DNA of 25,406 bases, from assembly GCA_937877545.1 (NCBI GenBank), contig CALFJE010000057.1:1-25406 (forward strand), read 5' to 3'. This DNA is from an uncultured Selenomonadales bacterium. GTDB taxonomy: Bacteria; Bacillota; Negativicutes; Selenomonadales; Selenomonadaceae. Below, piece by piece: positions 15,018 to 23,143 of this stretch. How positions within the stretch are numbered: the first letter of the stretch is position 1; every line of letters starts with the position of its first letter. Under the pieces are notes generated by a model. It ran no database searches. It worked only from the letters and a program-made list of their open reading frames with translations, and was not told the DNA's origin. The translations under genes and the position numbers were made by a program.

Positions 15018-16769
15018 TTGATTGCGCATGTTTTCGTTGACGCCGAGAATATTTCGCCCTCCGTCACGTTCAATGTCGTTGAGCACTTCGGCAAGGAGCA
15101 CGTTATTACAAAAGTTGACATCGTTGCCAAGGAAGAGACTTTGCCCGCCCGCTACCGCAACCTCGACACGAAACTTTATCGCGTGCAGAATTGTTTTTAC
15201 GGCAAGAATTCGGCGGATACGTGGCTTTGCATGGAGGTCGTGCGTGCGATAATCGACGAGCCGGACTTGGAGCTGATAATCCTGGTGTCGAGCGACAAGG
15301 ACTTTCTGCCCGTCATAAAGTTCGCCGTCGACTTCGAGAAAAAAGTCTTCGTGGTATCGAGCGGCGAGGGACACAGGACGCTTGCCGAACAGTTGAAGAT
15401 TTTAAACGTAGACTCCGCCGCCGTCGAGCTGAAAGATTTCCGCCTCAAATTCGGCGACGTGCCGCGCAGATTGGAAAAATTATTGCCTCTGATGAGTTTC
15501 AACACCAAGAAATATTTCTTCGACCGCGAGGACAGAATCAAGTTCATACTGGTTAAGCGCGGCGAACAACTGTTCGAGGTGCCGTTCATATCGGGCATGA
15601 ATGCGTTGACATTTCGGCGGCTCCTGCGCGAGCTGAACGTCATAGGCTGGAGCACGTCGTTACAAATATTCGTCGACGAAAATTTTCTGAAGCTGTCGCG
15701 AGATCGGGTTTACTTTCGGACGGAGGCGGAAATATCGGAGCCGACGTCCGCCGAGCTGGTCACGAATTATTTGGCGGCGCACGCGGCGGAGTTGCGGACG
15801 ATTCTAATCAAGCACAACGAGCGGCTGACGGAAATCCCGTTCGCGGACGGCATGCCGCTTGACGTATTCGGGAAGCTGTTGCGGGAGCGGAAAATCATCG
15901 GTAAAACCGCGTCGATATTGCAGACCGCCGAGCGGAGTTTGCTTAAAGTTTTCGACGGCAAAGTTTATCTGCGCGACGAGGAGGAGCAGGAGCTTGCCTT
16001 CGAGAGCACGATTAAGAACGTCGACGAATATTTGAGCTATCACGCGGCGGAGCTTAAGCGGATTCTGATTAAGCACAACGGGAAGACTTGCGAGGTGCCG
16101 TTCGTCAACGGGATAACGCTTGAGCTGTTCGGGAAGTTACTGCGCGAGCAGAATATTATCGGCAAGAGCGTTTCGGCGACGAGCGTTGCCCGCAAGAATT
16201 TTTTGGACGTGCGCGACGGGCGAATTTACTTGTGCGACGAGGAACGTTTGAGCGAGCTTTATGCCGAGGCGACGGGCAACCTCAACGGCTATTTTTGGCA
16301 GAACGACGATAAGACCGTGTCGATTTTCGTCAAGCACGACGGCAACCTGTTTGAAATTTCGTTTATCAACGGGATGCCGCTGAGTTTGTTCGAGTTGCTC
16401 CTGCGCAACGCAAACATAATCGGCAAGAAAGCTTCGGCGGTAAAGGTGGCGGCGAACAGCCTGCTTGCGATTCGGGACGAGCGCGTTTGGCTTATGGACG
16501 AGGACGAATTGGCGACAGCGCAGGACGATTTGGAGACGAACGTCGACGCCTATTTGAACGCGCACGCGTTGGACATTCGCACGACCAAAATCCTGCGCGG
16601 CGGGCAAGTGCATTCGATACCGTTCGTGGCGGGAATGCCGCTTAAAGTCTTCGGCAAGCTCCTGCGCGAGCGACACATCATCGACAGGACGGTATCGGCG
16701 GAAAAAGTCGCGGTAAGCAACGGCTTGACGGTGCGCGACGAAAAAGTTTTTAAGGGGGCGGCTTCATGA
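15018..16769 (+). CDS. NYN-domain (LabA/DUF88-like) protein with five tandem repeats of about 87 residues
   Basis: A protein of 583 residues from TTG 15018 (AAGGAG at 15005-15010, 7 nt upstream). Residues 1-140 are a NYN/PIN-like nuclease fold: VFVDAENI (Asp8, Asn11), SADTWL (Asp67) and LVSSDKDFLP (Asp93, Asp95), matching the acidic metal site of RNA-cleaving NYN domains. The other 435 residues are five tandem copies of an unnamed domain. Typical elements are I(L/F)(I/V)KH(N/D)G, (I/V)PFxxGMxLxxFGKLLRE, IIGKxxSAxxVA and LxVRDxx(V/I)YLxDE. The last residues overlap thyX (ATGA), so it is the first gene of a three-gene operon. An RNA or DNA target read by the repeats is an inference. The repeats could be winged-helix or LOTUS-like, which I cannot prove from sequence alone. 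Confidence 0.8.
   Translation: MIAHVFVDAENISPSVTFNVVEHFGKEHVITKVDIVAKEETLPARYRNLDTKLYRVQNCFYGKNSADTWLCMEVVRAIIDEPDLELIILVSSDKDFLPVIKFAVDFEKKVFVVSSGEGHRTLAEQLKILNVDSAAVELKDFRLKFGDVPRRLEKLLPLMSFNTKKYFFDREDRIKFILVKRGEQLFEVPFISGMNALTFRRLLRELNVIGWSTSLQIFVDENFLKLSRDRVYFRTEAEISEPTSAELVTNYLAAHAAELRTILIKHNERLTEIPFADGMPLDVFGKLLRERKIIGKTASILQTAERSLLKVFDGKVYLRDEEEQELAFESTIKNVDEYLSYHAAELKRILIKHNGKTCEVPFVNGITLELFGKLLREQNIIGKSVSATSVARKNFLDVRDGRIYLCDEERLSELYAEATGNLNGYFWQNDDKTVSIFVKHDGNLFEISFINGMPLSLFELLLRNANIIGKKASAVKVAANSLLAIRDERVWLMDEDELATAQDDLETNVDAYLNAHALDIRTTKILRGGQVHSIPFVAGMPLKVFGKLLRERHIIDRTVSAEKVAVSNGLTVRDEKVFKGAAS
15470..16760 (+). repeat. Five tandem copies of a 255/261-nt coding repeat
   Basis: Equivalent Tyr codons lie at 15513, 15768, 16029, 16290 and 16551. 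The steps are therefore 255, 261, 261 and 261 nt. The copies keep the same pattern but differ clearly at DNA level, so the array is old and maintained by selection. Confidence 0.8.
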
Positions 16770-17407
16770 AGATTATCGAGCCGAGCGTCGAGCTTGTTGA
16801 GGACTTCGACGCGGCGGCGATTATGCGCAAGTTGGAACGGGCGGGGCGCGTCTGCTACAAATCCGAGGGCAACATCAAAGCCGACAGCGCGGAGAAATTT
16901 ATTCGCGGGATAATCAAGCGCGGGCATGAATCGGTTATCGAACACGCGGCGGTTTCGTTCAAGATTATCTGCGATCGCGGCGTCACGCACGAGCTTGTTC
17001 GCCACAGAATAGCCAGCTACAGCCAGGAGAGTTCGCGTTATTGCGACTACAGCGCGGGGAAATTCGGCGGCGAGCTTACGTTTATCAAGCCGTGCTTTTG
17101 GCGCGAGGACGACCCGAATTATCGGCTGTGGCTGGAGACAATGGCGCACGTCGAGGCGAATTACTTGGCACTGCGAGCGGGCGGGGCGCGTCCAGAAGAG
17201 GCGCGTTCAATCTTGCCCAATTCGCTCAAGACGGAGATATTCGTAACGATGAATCTGCGCGAGTGGCGGCACTTCCTGCGCTTGCGGACGGCTAAGGCGG
17301 CGCATCCTCAAATGCGGGAAGTCGCGCTGAAAATCTACGCGATATTGGCGGAAAAATTGCCGGCGGTCTTCGACGACCTCAAGCCGGCGGAGGAGGTTAT
17401 AACATGA
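16766..17407 (+). CDS. thyX: Flavin-dependent thymidylate synthase
   Basis: Makes dTMP from dUMP with methylene-tetrahydrofolate and FAD/NAD(P)H, independent of ThyA. The protein has 213 residues. The ThyX motif RHRx7S is at 79-89 (RHRIASYSQES) and is followed by SRYCDYS. GHESVIEHAAVSFKI (53-67) and the C-terminal MNLREWRHFLRLRTAKAAHPQ segment also match. The ATG overlaps the upstream stop by 4 nt, with AAGGGGG about 9 nt before it. The 3' end overlaps rpiB by 4 nt, so all three genes are probably translationally coupled. Confidence 0.96.
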   Translation: MKIIEPSVELVEDFDAAAIMRKLERAGRVCYKSEGNIKADSAEKFIRGIIKRGHESVIEHAAVSFKIICDRGVTHELVRHRIASYSQESSRYCDYSAGKFGGELTFIKPCFWREDDPNYRLWLETMAHVEANYLALRAGGARPEEARSILPNSLKTEIFVTMNLREWRHFLRLRTAKAAHPQMREVALKIYAILAEKLPAVFDDLKPAEEVIT

Positions 17408-17847
17408 AAATCACGATTGGCAGCGACCACGGCGCGGTTGACCTCAAGGAGGCAGTCAAGCGGGTTTTGGCTGAGTTCGACGGCGTGGAGGTTAAAGACG
17501 TGGGCACCTTCGGCACCGAGGCGGTTGACTACCCCGATATTGCCGTGAAGGTTTGCGCGGACGTGACGAGCGGCGCGGCTGACAGGGGCATCGTCCTTTG
17601 CGGCACGGGCATTGGCATTTCCATGGCGGCGAATAAAATTCACGGGATACGCTGTGCGCTGTGCAATGACGTTTACTCCGCGCAGATGAGCCGCGAACAT
17701 AACGACGCCAACGTTTTGGCAATGGGCGGGCGCGTGCTCGGCTTCGGCGTGGCAGGTAAAATCGTTCGCGCTTGGCTGACGACCGAATTTGCCGGCGGAC
17801 GTCACGAGCGGCGGGTTAATAAAATCATGGCGTTGGAAAATCACTGA
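17404..17847 (+). CDS. rpiB: Ribose-5-phosphate isomerase B
   Basis: Interconverts ribose 5-phosphate and ribulose 5-phosphate in the pentose phosphate pathway. The 147 residues are the usual RpiB length. IGSDHGAVDLK starts the phosphate/active site (Asp8, His9). Catalytic Cys66 is in VLCGTGIGISMAANK, and SREHNDANVLAMGGR contains His99. Close sugar-phosphate isomerases (LacA/LacB) share this fold, but the CGTGIG motif and single-gene setting favour RpiB. Last gene of the operon, followed by a strong terminator. Confidence 0.94.
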   Translation: MKITIGSDHGAVDLKEAVKRVLAEFDGVEVKDVGTFGTEAVDYPDIAVKVCADVTSGAADRGIVLCGTGIGISMAANKIHGIRCALCNDVYSAQMSREHNDANVLAMGGRVLGFGVAGKIVRAWLTTEFAGGRHERRVNKIMALENH

Positions 17848-17865
17848 CGCCCGAAAAATTTTGCG

Positions 17866-17897
17866 TCCCGAAGTCGACGAGGCTTCGGGATTTTTTT
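17866..17897 (+). terminator. Rho-independent terminator after rpiB
   Basis: TCCCGAAG (17866-17873) pairs with CTTCGGGA (17883-17890), 9-nt loop, followed by seven T. Confidence 0.9.
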
Positions 17898-17901
17898 CAG
17901 C

Positions 17902-17930
17902 TTGTCAAGTAAATTAAAGCGTGGTAGAAT
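17902..17930 (+). promoter_or_regulatory. Sigma-70-type promoter upstream of ispE
   Basis: TTGTCA (17902-17907), 17-nt spacer, TAGAAT (17925-17930), directly after the rpiB terminator and about 25 nt before the likely ispE leader region. Confidence 0.75.
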
Positions 17931-17961
17931 TTCGCCGAAAATTTAAAGGCGTGGTGAGCAG

Positions 17962-18810
17962 ATGATTAGCGAATTGGCGCGAGCAAAAATAAATCTGACG
18001 CTTGACATCTTGGGCTTGCGGGCGGACGGCTATCACGAAGTGTCGATGATATTGCAGACGATTGAACTTGCCGACGAGCTGACGCTTAGCAAATCGGACG
18101 CTGTCAGCTTGACGGTAGACGGCGGCAACAACGTTCCGAGCGACGAACGTAACTTGGCGTGGCGGGCGGCTTTGGAGCTTCAAAAATTCTGCGGCAAAAA
18201 TTTTGGTGTGGCGATACGTCTCAAGAAAAATATCCCCGTCGCGGCGGGATTGGCGGGCGGCTCTGCGGACGCGGCGGCTGTCCTGCGCGGACTCAATCGT
18301 CTTTACGAGCTGAACTTGACCGACGAAGACCTCCGCACAATCGGCGCACGTATCGGCTCCGACGTTCCCTTTTGCGTAAGCGGCGGCACCTGTCTTGCCG
18401 AAGGGCGCGGCGAAATTCTGACGCCCCTCGCTCCGCTTAAAAAGTTTAACGTCGTCCTTGCCAAACCCGACGCCGAAATTTCTACCGCGTGGGCTTATCG
18501 CGCTTACGACGCCGCTCCCGCGCAGATTCATCCGCCGACCAAAACCATTGTCGCGCAACTTGCCAAAGGTGACTGTGACGCGGCGTTTAAAAACTTCGGC
18601 AACGTCTTGGAGGGCGTCGCGATAAGTAAAGTTCCCGCCATAGCCGCCTACAAGCGCAAGTTCCTCGCCGCCGGCGCAAGTGTCGCCCAAATGAGCGGGA
18701 GCGGCGCAACCGTTTTCGCGCTGACCGACGAGGCGCACCTTAGGCAAGTCGCCGCCGCTGTCGACTCCGCGCAGATTTTTATTACACAGACTTTAAGTAA
18801 GGAAGATTGA
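17962..18810 (+). CDS. ispE: 4-diphosphocytidyl-2-C-methyl-D-erythritol kinase
   Basis: GHMP kinase that phosphorylates CDP-ME in the MEP isoprenoid pathway. The protein has 282 residues. Lys9/Asn11 in RAKINLTLDI are active-site residues. The ATP loop PVAAGLAGGSADAAA starts at 92. Asp134 in GSDVPFCVSGG is the catalytic base, and SGSGATVFAL near the C-terminus is GHMP motif 3. ATG 17962 follows GGTGAG. It has its own promoter and leads the ispE - GntR - glmU run, an order seen in many Firmicutes with a different regulator in the second place. The GntR gene begins 2 nt after its stop. Confidence 0.96.
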   Translation: MISELARAKINLTLDILGLRADGYHEVSMILQTIELADELTLSKSDAVSLTVDGGNNVPSDERNLAWRAALELQKFCGKNFGVAIRLKKNIPVAAGLAGGSADAAAVLRGLNRLYELNLTDEDLRTIGARIGSDVPFCVSGGTCLAEGRGEILTPLAPLKKFNVVLAKPDAEISTAWAYRAYDAAPAQIHPPTKTIVAQLAKGDCDAAFKNFGNVLEGVAISKVPAIAAYKRKFLAAGASVAQMSGSGATVFALTDEAHLRQVAAAVDSAQIFITQTLSKED

Positions 18811-18812
18811 CG

Positions 18813-19496
18813 ATGAGCAAGAGACTGGAACCGATAACGATAGACAGCTACCAGCCGCTCCGCGAAACGGTTTGCGAGGCACTGCGCGACGCGATAAGGC
18901 GCGGGATATTGGAGCCGGGCGAACGACTCATGGAGGTGCAACTTGCCGAGGAACTGGGGATAAGCCGCACGCCCGTCCGAGAGGCAATTCGCAAGCTCGA
19001 ACAGGAGGGCTACGTGATAATGTTGCCGCGCCGGGGAACCTACGTATCGGACGTATCGGTCAAAGACGTTAAGGAAATTTTTGAGATACGTTCGGCACTC
19101 GAATCGCTGGCGGCAGAGTTGGCAACATTGCGCATAGAACCCGACGAACTCGACAAACTCCGCGCCCTGCTCACCGAAATCGAAGGGCAAATCGAACGCA
19201 AGGCAGGCATGGATAAAATCGTCGCCACGGACGTTAAGTTTCACGGACTGCTGTATCAAGTAAGTCGCAACGAACGGCTCGTGGCGATAATAAGCAACTT
19301 AATGGAGCAACTCGCACGTTTCCGCACGCTGTCAATGTCGTACCCCGGACGCCTGCAGGAAACATTGGCGGAACATCGGGCAATGGTCGAGGCGATAGCG
19401 GCGGGCGACGAGGACGCGGCTCGCAACGCCGCCGAACGCCACATGGAGCAGGCGGAAGAAACTTTGCTCAAAGCCATGCGGAAACACACTAAATAA
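18813..19496 (+). CDS. GntR-family regulator, FadR/FCD subfamily
   Basis: A DNA-binding repressor or activator of 227 residues. The N-terminal winged helix (about 15-78) contains LRDAIRRGILEPGERLMEVQ and LAEELGISRTPVREAIRKLE, the classic GntR signature. The C-terminal FCD ligand domain (about 85-220) has the metal-binding set Asp140, His144, His188 and His210. The ligand is probably a small organic acid or sugar acid, but not identifiable here. ATG 18813 is 7 nt after AAGGAAG. Position inside ispE-glmU is where Bacillus has purR, so regulation of this operon or of an unlinked target are both possible. Confidence 0.92.
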   Translation: MSKRLEPITIDSYQPLRETVCEALRDAIRRGILEPGERLMEVQLAEELGISRTPVREAIRKLEQEGYVIMLPRRGTYVSDVSVKDVKEIFEIRSALESLAAELATLRIEPDELDKLRALLTEIEGQIERKAGMDKIVATDVKFHGLLYQVSRNERLVAIISNLMEQLARFRTLSMSYPGRLQETLAEHRAMVEAIAAGDEDAARNAAERHMEQAEETLLKAMRKHTK

Positions 19497-19514
19497 CGAA
19501 CGGGAGGTAAGTTT

Positions 19515-20876
19515 ATGTTGGAAACGCTGATATTGGCGGCGGGCAAAGGTACGCGCATGAAAAGCAAATTGCCCAAAGTCTTGCACAAAGTCGGCGGCAA
19601 GCCCATGCTTCAACACGTCGTCGACGCGGCTAAAAAGGCAGGCTCAAGCCGCGAGGTCGTGGTAATCGGAGCGGGCGCGGAGCTGGTCGAGAAATCTGTT
19701 AAGGATGTCGAATTCGTCCTGCAAGCCGAACAACTCGGCACGGGACACGCGGTTATGTCGGCTAAGGAAAAATTTGCGGCGTCGAAAGGCACCGTTTTAA
19801 TTTTATGCGGCGATACCCCGCTGTTGACGGGCGAATTGCTTAAAAATTTCACGGCGGCTCATGAAGAGTCCAAGAACGCGGCGACCGTTTTAACCGCCAA
19901 AATGCCCGACGCCACCGGCTACGGCAGAATCCTCCGCGACACCGACGGCACCTTACAAAAAATCGTCGAGGAAAAGGACGCCGACGAAATCGAGAAAAAA
20001 ATTCACGAGGTCAATGCGGGCGTCTACTGCTTCGACGTGCAAAAACTTTTCGACGCGCTGACTAAGGTCACCAACGACAACGCGCAGGGCGAATACTATC
20101 TGCCCGACGTGCTGCCTGTCCTCAAAGACGCGGGCGAACGGATTGGCGCGTTCACCGCCGAATACGCCGTCGAGACGCTCGGCATAAATACCCGCGTCCA
20201 GCTTGCCGCCGCCGACAGAGCAATTCGCATGCGCAAGGAGCAAGCCCTTATGGAGGCGGGCGTCACGATTATCGACCCCAATACGACCTTCATTGACGAC
20301 GAGGTTCAAATCGGGCAGGACACCATTATTTACCCGAACACCTACATTGAGGGCAAGACCGTTATCGGCGAGGACTGCGCAATCGGTCCGAATATCCGCT
20401 TTACAAATATGATTGTCGGCAACAAGGTCACGGCGCAATTCAGCTATTGCCACGAGGCGGAGATTTGCGACGGCGTGACGCTCGGACCTTACGTGCATAT
20501 CAGACCCGGCACGACCATTGGCGAAAACGTCAAAATCGGCAACTTCGTCGAGGTCAAGAACTCCAATGTCGGCGAAGGCTCCAAGCTCCCGCATTTGCAA
20601 TACATTGGCGATACCGACGTCGGGGCGGGCGTCAATATCGGTTGCGGAACGGTCACTTGCAACTACGACGGCAAAAAGAAATATCGCACGACGATTGGCG
20701 ACAACGCGTTTGTCGGGTGCAATACTAATCTGGTTGCGCCGGTGAACGTCGGCGAGGGCGCGTATATCGGAGCCGGTTCCACCATTACAAAGGACGTGCC
20801 CAAGGATAATCTTGCCATAGCTCGCGCCCGCCAAACCAACATCGAGGTCTGGAACGATAAGCGCAAGCTCTCTTAA
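19515..20876 (+). CDS. glmU: Bifunctional GlcNAc-1-P uridyltransferase / GlcN-1-P acetyltransferase
   Basis: Makes UDP-GlcNAc for peptidoglycan and envelope sugars. The protein has 453 residues. Uridyltransferase domain 1-230: LAAGKGTRM (7-15), Lys21 region KLPKVLHKVGGKP, QAEQLGTGHA (70-79), Asp100 in LCGDTPLL. Left-handed beta-helix from about 250 with hexapeptide repeats. Acetyltransferase His360 is in KLPHLQYIGD, followed by NIGCGTVTCNYDG. GGGAGG (19502-19507) is 7 nt before the ATG. It lies between the GntR gene and a DUF1919-type gene, on the path to prs. Confidence 0.97.
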   Translation: MLETLILAAGKGTRMKSKLPKVLHKVGGKPMLQHVVDAAKKAGSSREVVVIGAGAELVEKSVKDVEFVLQAEQLGTGHAVMSAKEKFAASKGTVLILCGDTPLLTGELLKNFTAAHEESKNAATVLTAKMPDATGYGRILRDTDGTLQKIVEEKDADEIEKKIHEVNAGVYCFDVQKLFDALTKVTNDNAQGEYYLPDVLPVLKDAGERIGAFTAEYAVETLGINTRVQLAAADRAIRMRKEQALMEAGVTIIDPNTTFIDDEVQIGQDTIIYPNTYIEGKTVIGEDCAIGPNIRFTNMIVGNKVTAQFSYCHEAEICDGVTLGPYVHIRPGTTIGENVKIGNFVEVKNSNVGEGSKLPHLQYIGDTDVGAGVNIGCGTVTCNYDGKKKYRTTIGDNAFVGCNTNLVAPVNVGEGAYIGAGSTITKDVPKDNLAIARARQTNIEVWNDKRKLS

Positions 20877-20892
20877 GGGGGAAGAATTTTTT

Positions 20893-21795
20893 ATGAACTT
20901 AGTGATTTGGGTGCAATACGACACCGTTGCCACGCAGGACAAGGCTAAGGAGCAAAATTATCTGCGTCAAGCCTTCGCCGCCCTCGACAAGCCCAAGGGC
21001 AGCGTCAATCTGCGCGGAGTCGTCGAATCCGTTCCCATGCCGATTAACAAGCTCAACAACGTTATCGACAAGCGCGAACTTGCAGGCGTCGATTGCGATT
21101 TAATCTTGGTGACGGGGCATGACGTAGACCTCGCGCCGATTTTGGCTGAAGCTGAGGCTCTGGGCGTCGACACAAGTAAATTTGTCCTCGACCGCACGGT
21201 ATGCTTGCCGGGCTTCACGCTTGAGAAGTACGCCGCGCTCCGCAAAGCTGACCTGTCGATTCTGTCAATGGGCTGGTGGGCAGGCATAGCGTATCACAAG
21301 CTGGGGTTGCCCGTGCTGTCACCGACCGTCGGCATGTACACGAGCGAGGAACATTTTATGAACTTCCTGCCGGAGGCGCGTTGGCACCTCAAGAAAGATT
21401 TGCACTTCGAGCGCACGGAATACAACGCCGATTTGGGCTTGAGCTACCCGATTTTTTGGCTGGACGGCACGCAATGGTTCATGAACGGTTTCACGAGCGA
21501 CGCCGAGGCTTTGGAGGCGTGGAACGAGCGCAAAGCTAAGATTAACTGGTCGAACGTCCTGATAACCATGCACACTTCCAGCCCCGCCGTTTTGGAGCGG
21601 TTTGACTGTCTGCCCTACCCGAAGAAAGCTTGCTTCGTGCCTTTCGAGACGGAGCTTGAGTCGGGCTTTTATGTCAATCCCGCGCTCTGCGGCGGTAACC
21701 TGTTCCAAGCGGCGGAAGGTATCATCAAGGGCGACGTTCAAGCTTATGACGTTTGGGATTTGCTACTCTACGGCAAGAAGACGCCGCTTAAATAA
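20893..21795 (+). CDS. DUF1919-type protein, probable envelope polysaccharide role
   Basis: A soluble protein of 300 residues. The N-terminal third looks Rossmann-like: YDLILVTG-type strand at 69-75 (CDLILVTGHDVD) and a conserved-looking FVLDRTVCLPGFTLEKYAALR. From about 118 it matches my memory of DUF1919: DLSILSMGWWAGIAYHKLGLP, SPTVGMYTSEEHFMNFL, then LSYPIFWLDG, EALEAWNERKAKINWSNVLI and a final FVPFETELESGFYVN. DUF1919 genes often lie in capsule or exopolysaccharide clusters, so a sugar-related role is plausible but unproven. GGGGGAAG precedes ATG 20893. It sits between glmU and prs with short gaps, so it shares their transcript. Confidence 0.62.
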   Translation: MNLVIWVQYDTVATQDKAKEQNYLRQAFAALDKPKGSVNLRGVVESVPMPINKLNNVIDKRELAGVDCDLILVTGHDVDLAPILAEAEALGVDTSKFVLDRTVCLPGFTLEKYAALRKADLSILSMGWWAGIAYHKLGLPVLSPTVGMYTSEEHFMNFLPEARWHLKKDLHFERTEYNADLGLSYPIFWLDGTQWFMNGFTSDAEALEAWNERKAKINWSNVLITMHTSSPAVLERFDCLPYPKKACFVPFETELESGFYVNPALCGGNLFQAAEGIIKGDVQAYDVWDLLLYGKKTPLK

Positions 21796-21815
21796 ACTTT
21801 GGGGGAGCTGTTCAA

Positions 21816-22781
21816 ATGAGCACCAAAAACAGCATTGACGAGATTGGGAATTTCTGCTTGATGACGGGCAACGCCAATCCGGAACTTGCGCAGAAGATTG
21901 CCGACCACATGGGCGTTAAAATCTTCGATACGTTCGTCGGTCGCTTCAACAACGGCGAGTCGCAAGTCATGATTAGCGACAGCATTCGCGGCAAGGATAT
22001 TTTCATCATTCAGCCGACGAGCCAGCCCGTCAACGATAACTTAATGGACTTGCTGATTATGGCGGACGCCTGCAAGCGGGCTTCGGCGCACAGTATCACC
22101 GCCGTCGTGCCCTATTACGCCTACGCCCGCCAAGACCGCAAGACACGCGGTCGCGAACCCATTTCCGCCAAGTTGGTTGCCAATCTCATGGTTGCGGCGG
22201 GCATGACACGCGTTATCACCGTCGACCTCCACGCGGGGCAGATTCAAGGCTTTTTCGATATTCCCGTCGACCACCTCAAGGCGGCTCCCGTCCTCGCCGA
22301 CTACTTCCGCGAACAGGATTTCGGCAATGATTTGGTCGTCGTATCGCCCGACCTGGGCGGCGTCACGCGTGCCCGCGAACTTGCCGATTATCTCAAGGCT
22401 CCTATCGCCATTATCGAAAAGCGGCGTCCGCGTCCCGGCGAGGCGGAGGTTATGAGCATTATCGGCGACGTGAACGGCAAAATCGCGCTTATGGTTGACG
22501 ACATCGTTGACACGGCGGGCAGTCTCTGCGAGGGCGCGAAGGCTCTGCGCAAGCTCGGCGCGAAAAAGGTTATCGCCGCCTGTACCCACGCCGTCCTCAG
22601 CAAAAACGCCGTCGAGCGAATCGACAATTCCGACATAGGGCAGCTCGTCATTACCGATACAATTCCCTTGCCGCCCGATAAGCATTCGCCCAAAATTACC
22701 GTGCTCAGTATGGCGGGAGCTATCGGCGACGTTATCTTGAACATTCAATCGCACCGTTCGGTAAGCGTGTTGTTTAGATAA
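21816..22781 (+). CDS. prs: Ribose-phosphate pyrophosphokinase (PRPP synthetase)
   Basis: Makes PRPP from ribose 5-phosphate and ATP, for purine, pyrimidine, NAD, His and Trp synthesis. The protein has 321 residues. PYYAYARQDRKTRGREPISAK is the ATP loop with flexible arm, DLHAGQIQGFFDIPVDHL contains the metal-binding His, and VDDIVDTAGS (227-236) is the PRPP loop. GGGGGAG (21801-21807) is 8 nt before the ATG. Its substrate links it to rpiB, and its product to purL, both in this window. The stop runs directly into a 7-nt repeat tract. Confidence 0.97.
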   Translation: MSTKNSIDEIGNFCLMTGNANPELAQKIADHMGVKIFDTFVGRFNNGESQVMISDSIRGKDIFIIQPTSQPVNDNLMDLLIMADACKRASAHSITAVVPYYAYARQDRKTRGREPISAKLVANLMVAAGMTRVITVDLHAGQIQGFFDIPVDHLKAAPVLADYFREQDFGNDLVVVSPDLGGVTRARELADYLKAPIAIIEKRRPRPGEAEVMSIIGDVNGKIALMVDDIVDTAGSLCEGAKALRKLGAKKVIAACTHAVLSKNAVERIDNSDIGQLVITDTIPLPPDKHSPKITVLSMAGAIGDVILNIQSHRSVSVLFR

Positions 22782-22844
22782 AGCTTTTAGCTGTCAGCTT
22801 TTAGGTTTTGGCTGAAAGCTGAAAGCTCAACCACTAAAAGCTAA
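22782..22844 (+). repeat. 7-nt-period repeat tract forming a hairpin after prs
   Basis: Nine consecutive heptamers variant of AGCTTTT/AGCTGAA can be read from 22782. AGCTTTTAG (22782-22790) pairs perfectly with CTAAAAGCT (22834-22842), and the inner part can also fold. No T run follows, so terminator function is uncertain. Confidence 0.7.
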
Positions 22845-22894
22845 TAACGGGCGGGCAATTAGCTCGCTCGATTTTGTTTGGAGGAGGAGTTTAT

Positions 22895-23125
22895 ATGCCG
22901 TCCCCGCCAAATATCGAAATGCTTTGGGAACAACTGCAGGATATGAAAACCGAAATTAAAGAACTCAATCAGCGCATGGACAGGCTCGAAACCCGTTTGG
23001 ACAACATCGAGACTTGTCGAAATAACTCGGGCGCAAAGCGGCGGCTCCTGCCAAACATTTCAAGCCTTGACTTGTGGTATATCAGCGTTGCGCTCGGCAC
23101 AATCTACGCATTGATTCTCAAGTAA
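22895..23125 (+). CDS. Small coiled-coil protein with C-terminal membrane segment
   Basis: A protein of 76 residues. Residues 8-42 are a heptad-rich coiled coil (MLWEQLQDMKTEIKELNQRM, then DRLETRLDNIE). A basic patch AKRR at 47-50 and one hydrophobic segment at 57-75 (SLDLWYISVALGTIYALIL) follow. It is probably a tail-anchored oligomeric membrane protein; no family is recognised. A strong GGAGGAGGAG (22880-22889) lies 5 nt before ATG 22895, which argues that it is translated and against the upstream TTG at 22874. htpG begins 18 nt after its stop, so both are probably one transcript. Confidence 0.7.
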   Translation: MPSPPNIEMLWEQLQDMKTEIKELNQRMDRLETRLDNIETCRNNSGAKRRLLPNISSLDLWYISVALGTIYALILK

Positions 23126-23143
23126 AGTATGGGAGGAAATTTT

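Noticed and set aside
22782..22844. CRISPR or attachment site after prs
   Set aside because: The unit is only 7 nt and there are no spacers, integrase or tRNA nearby.
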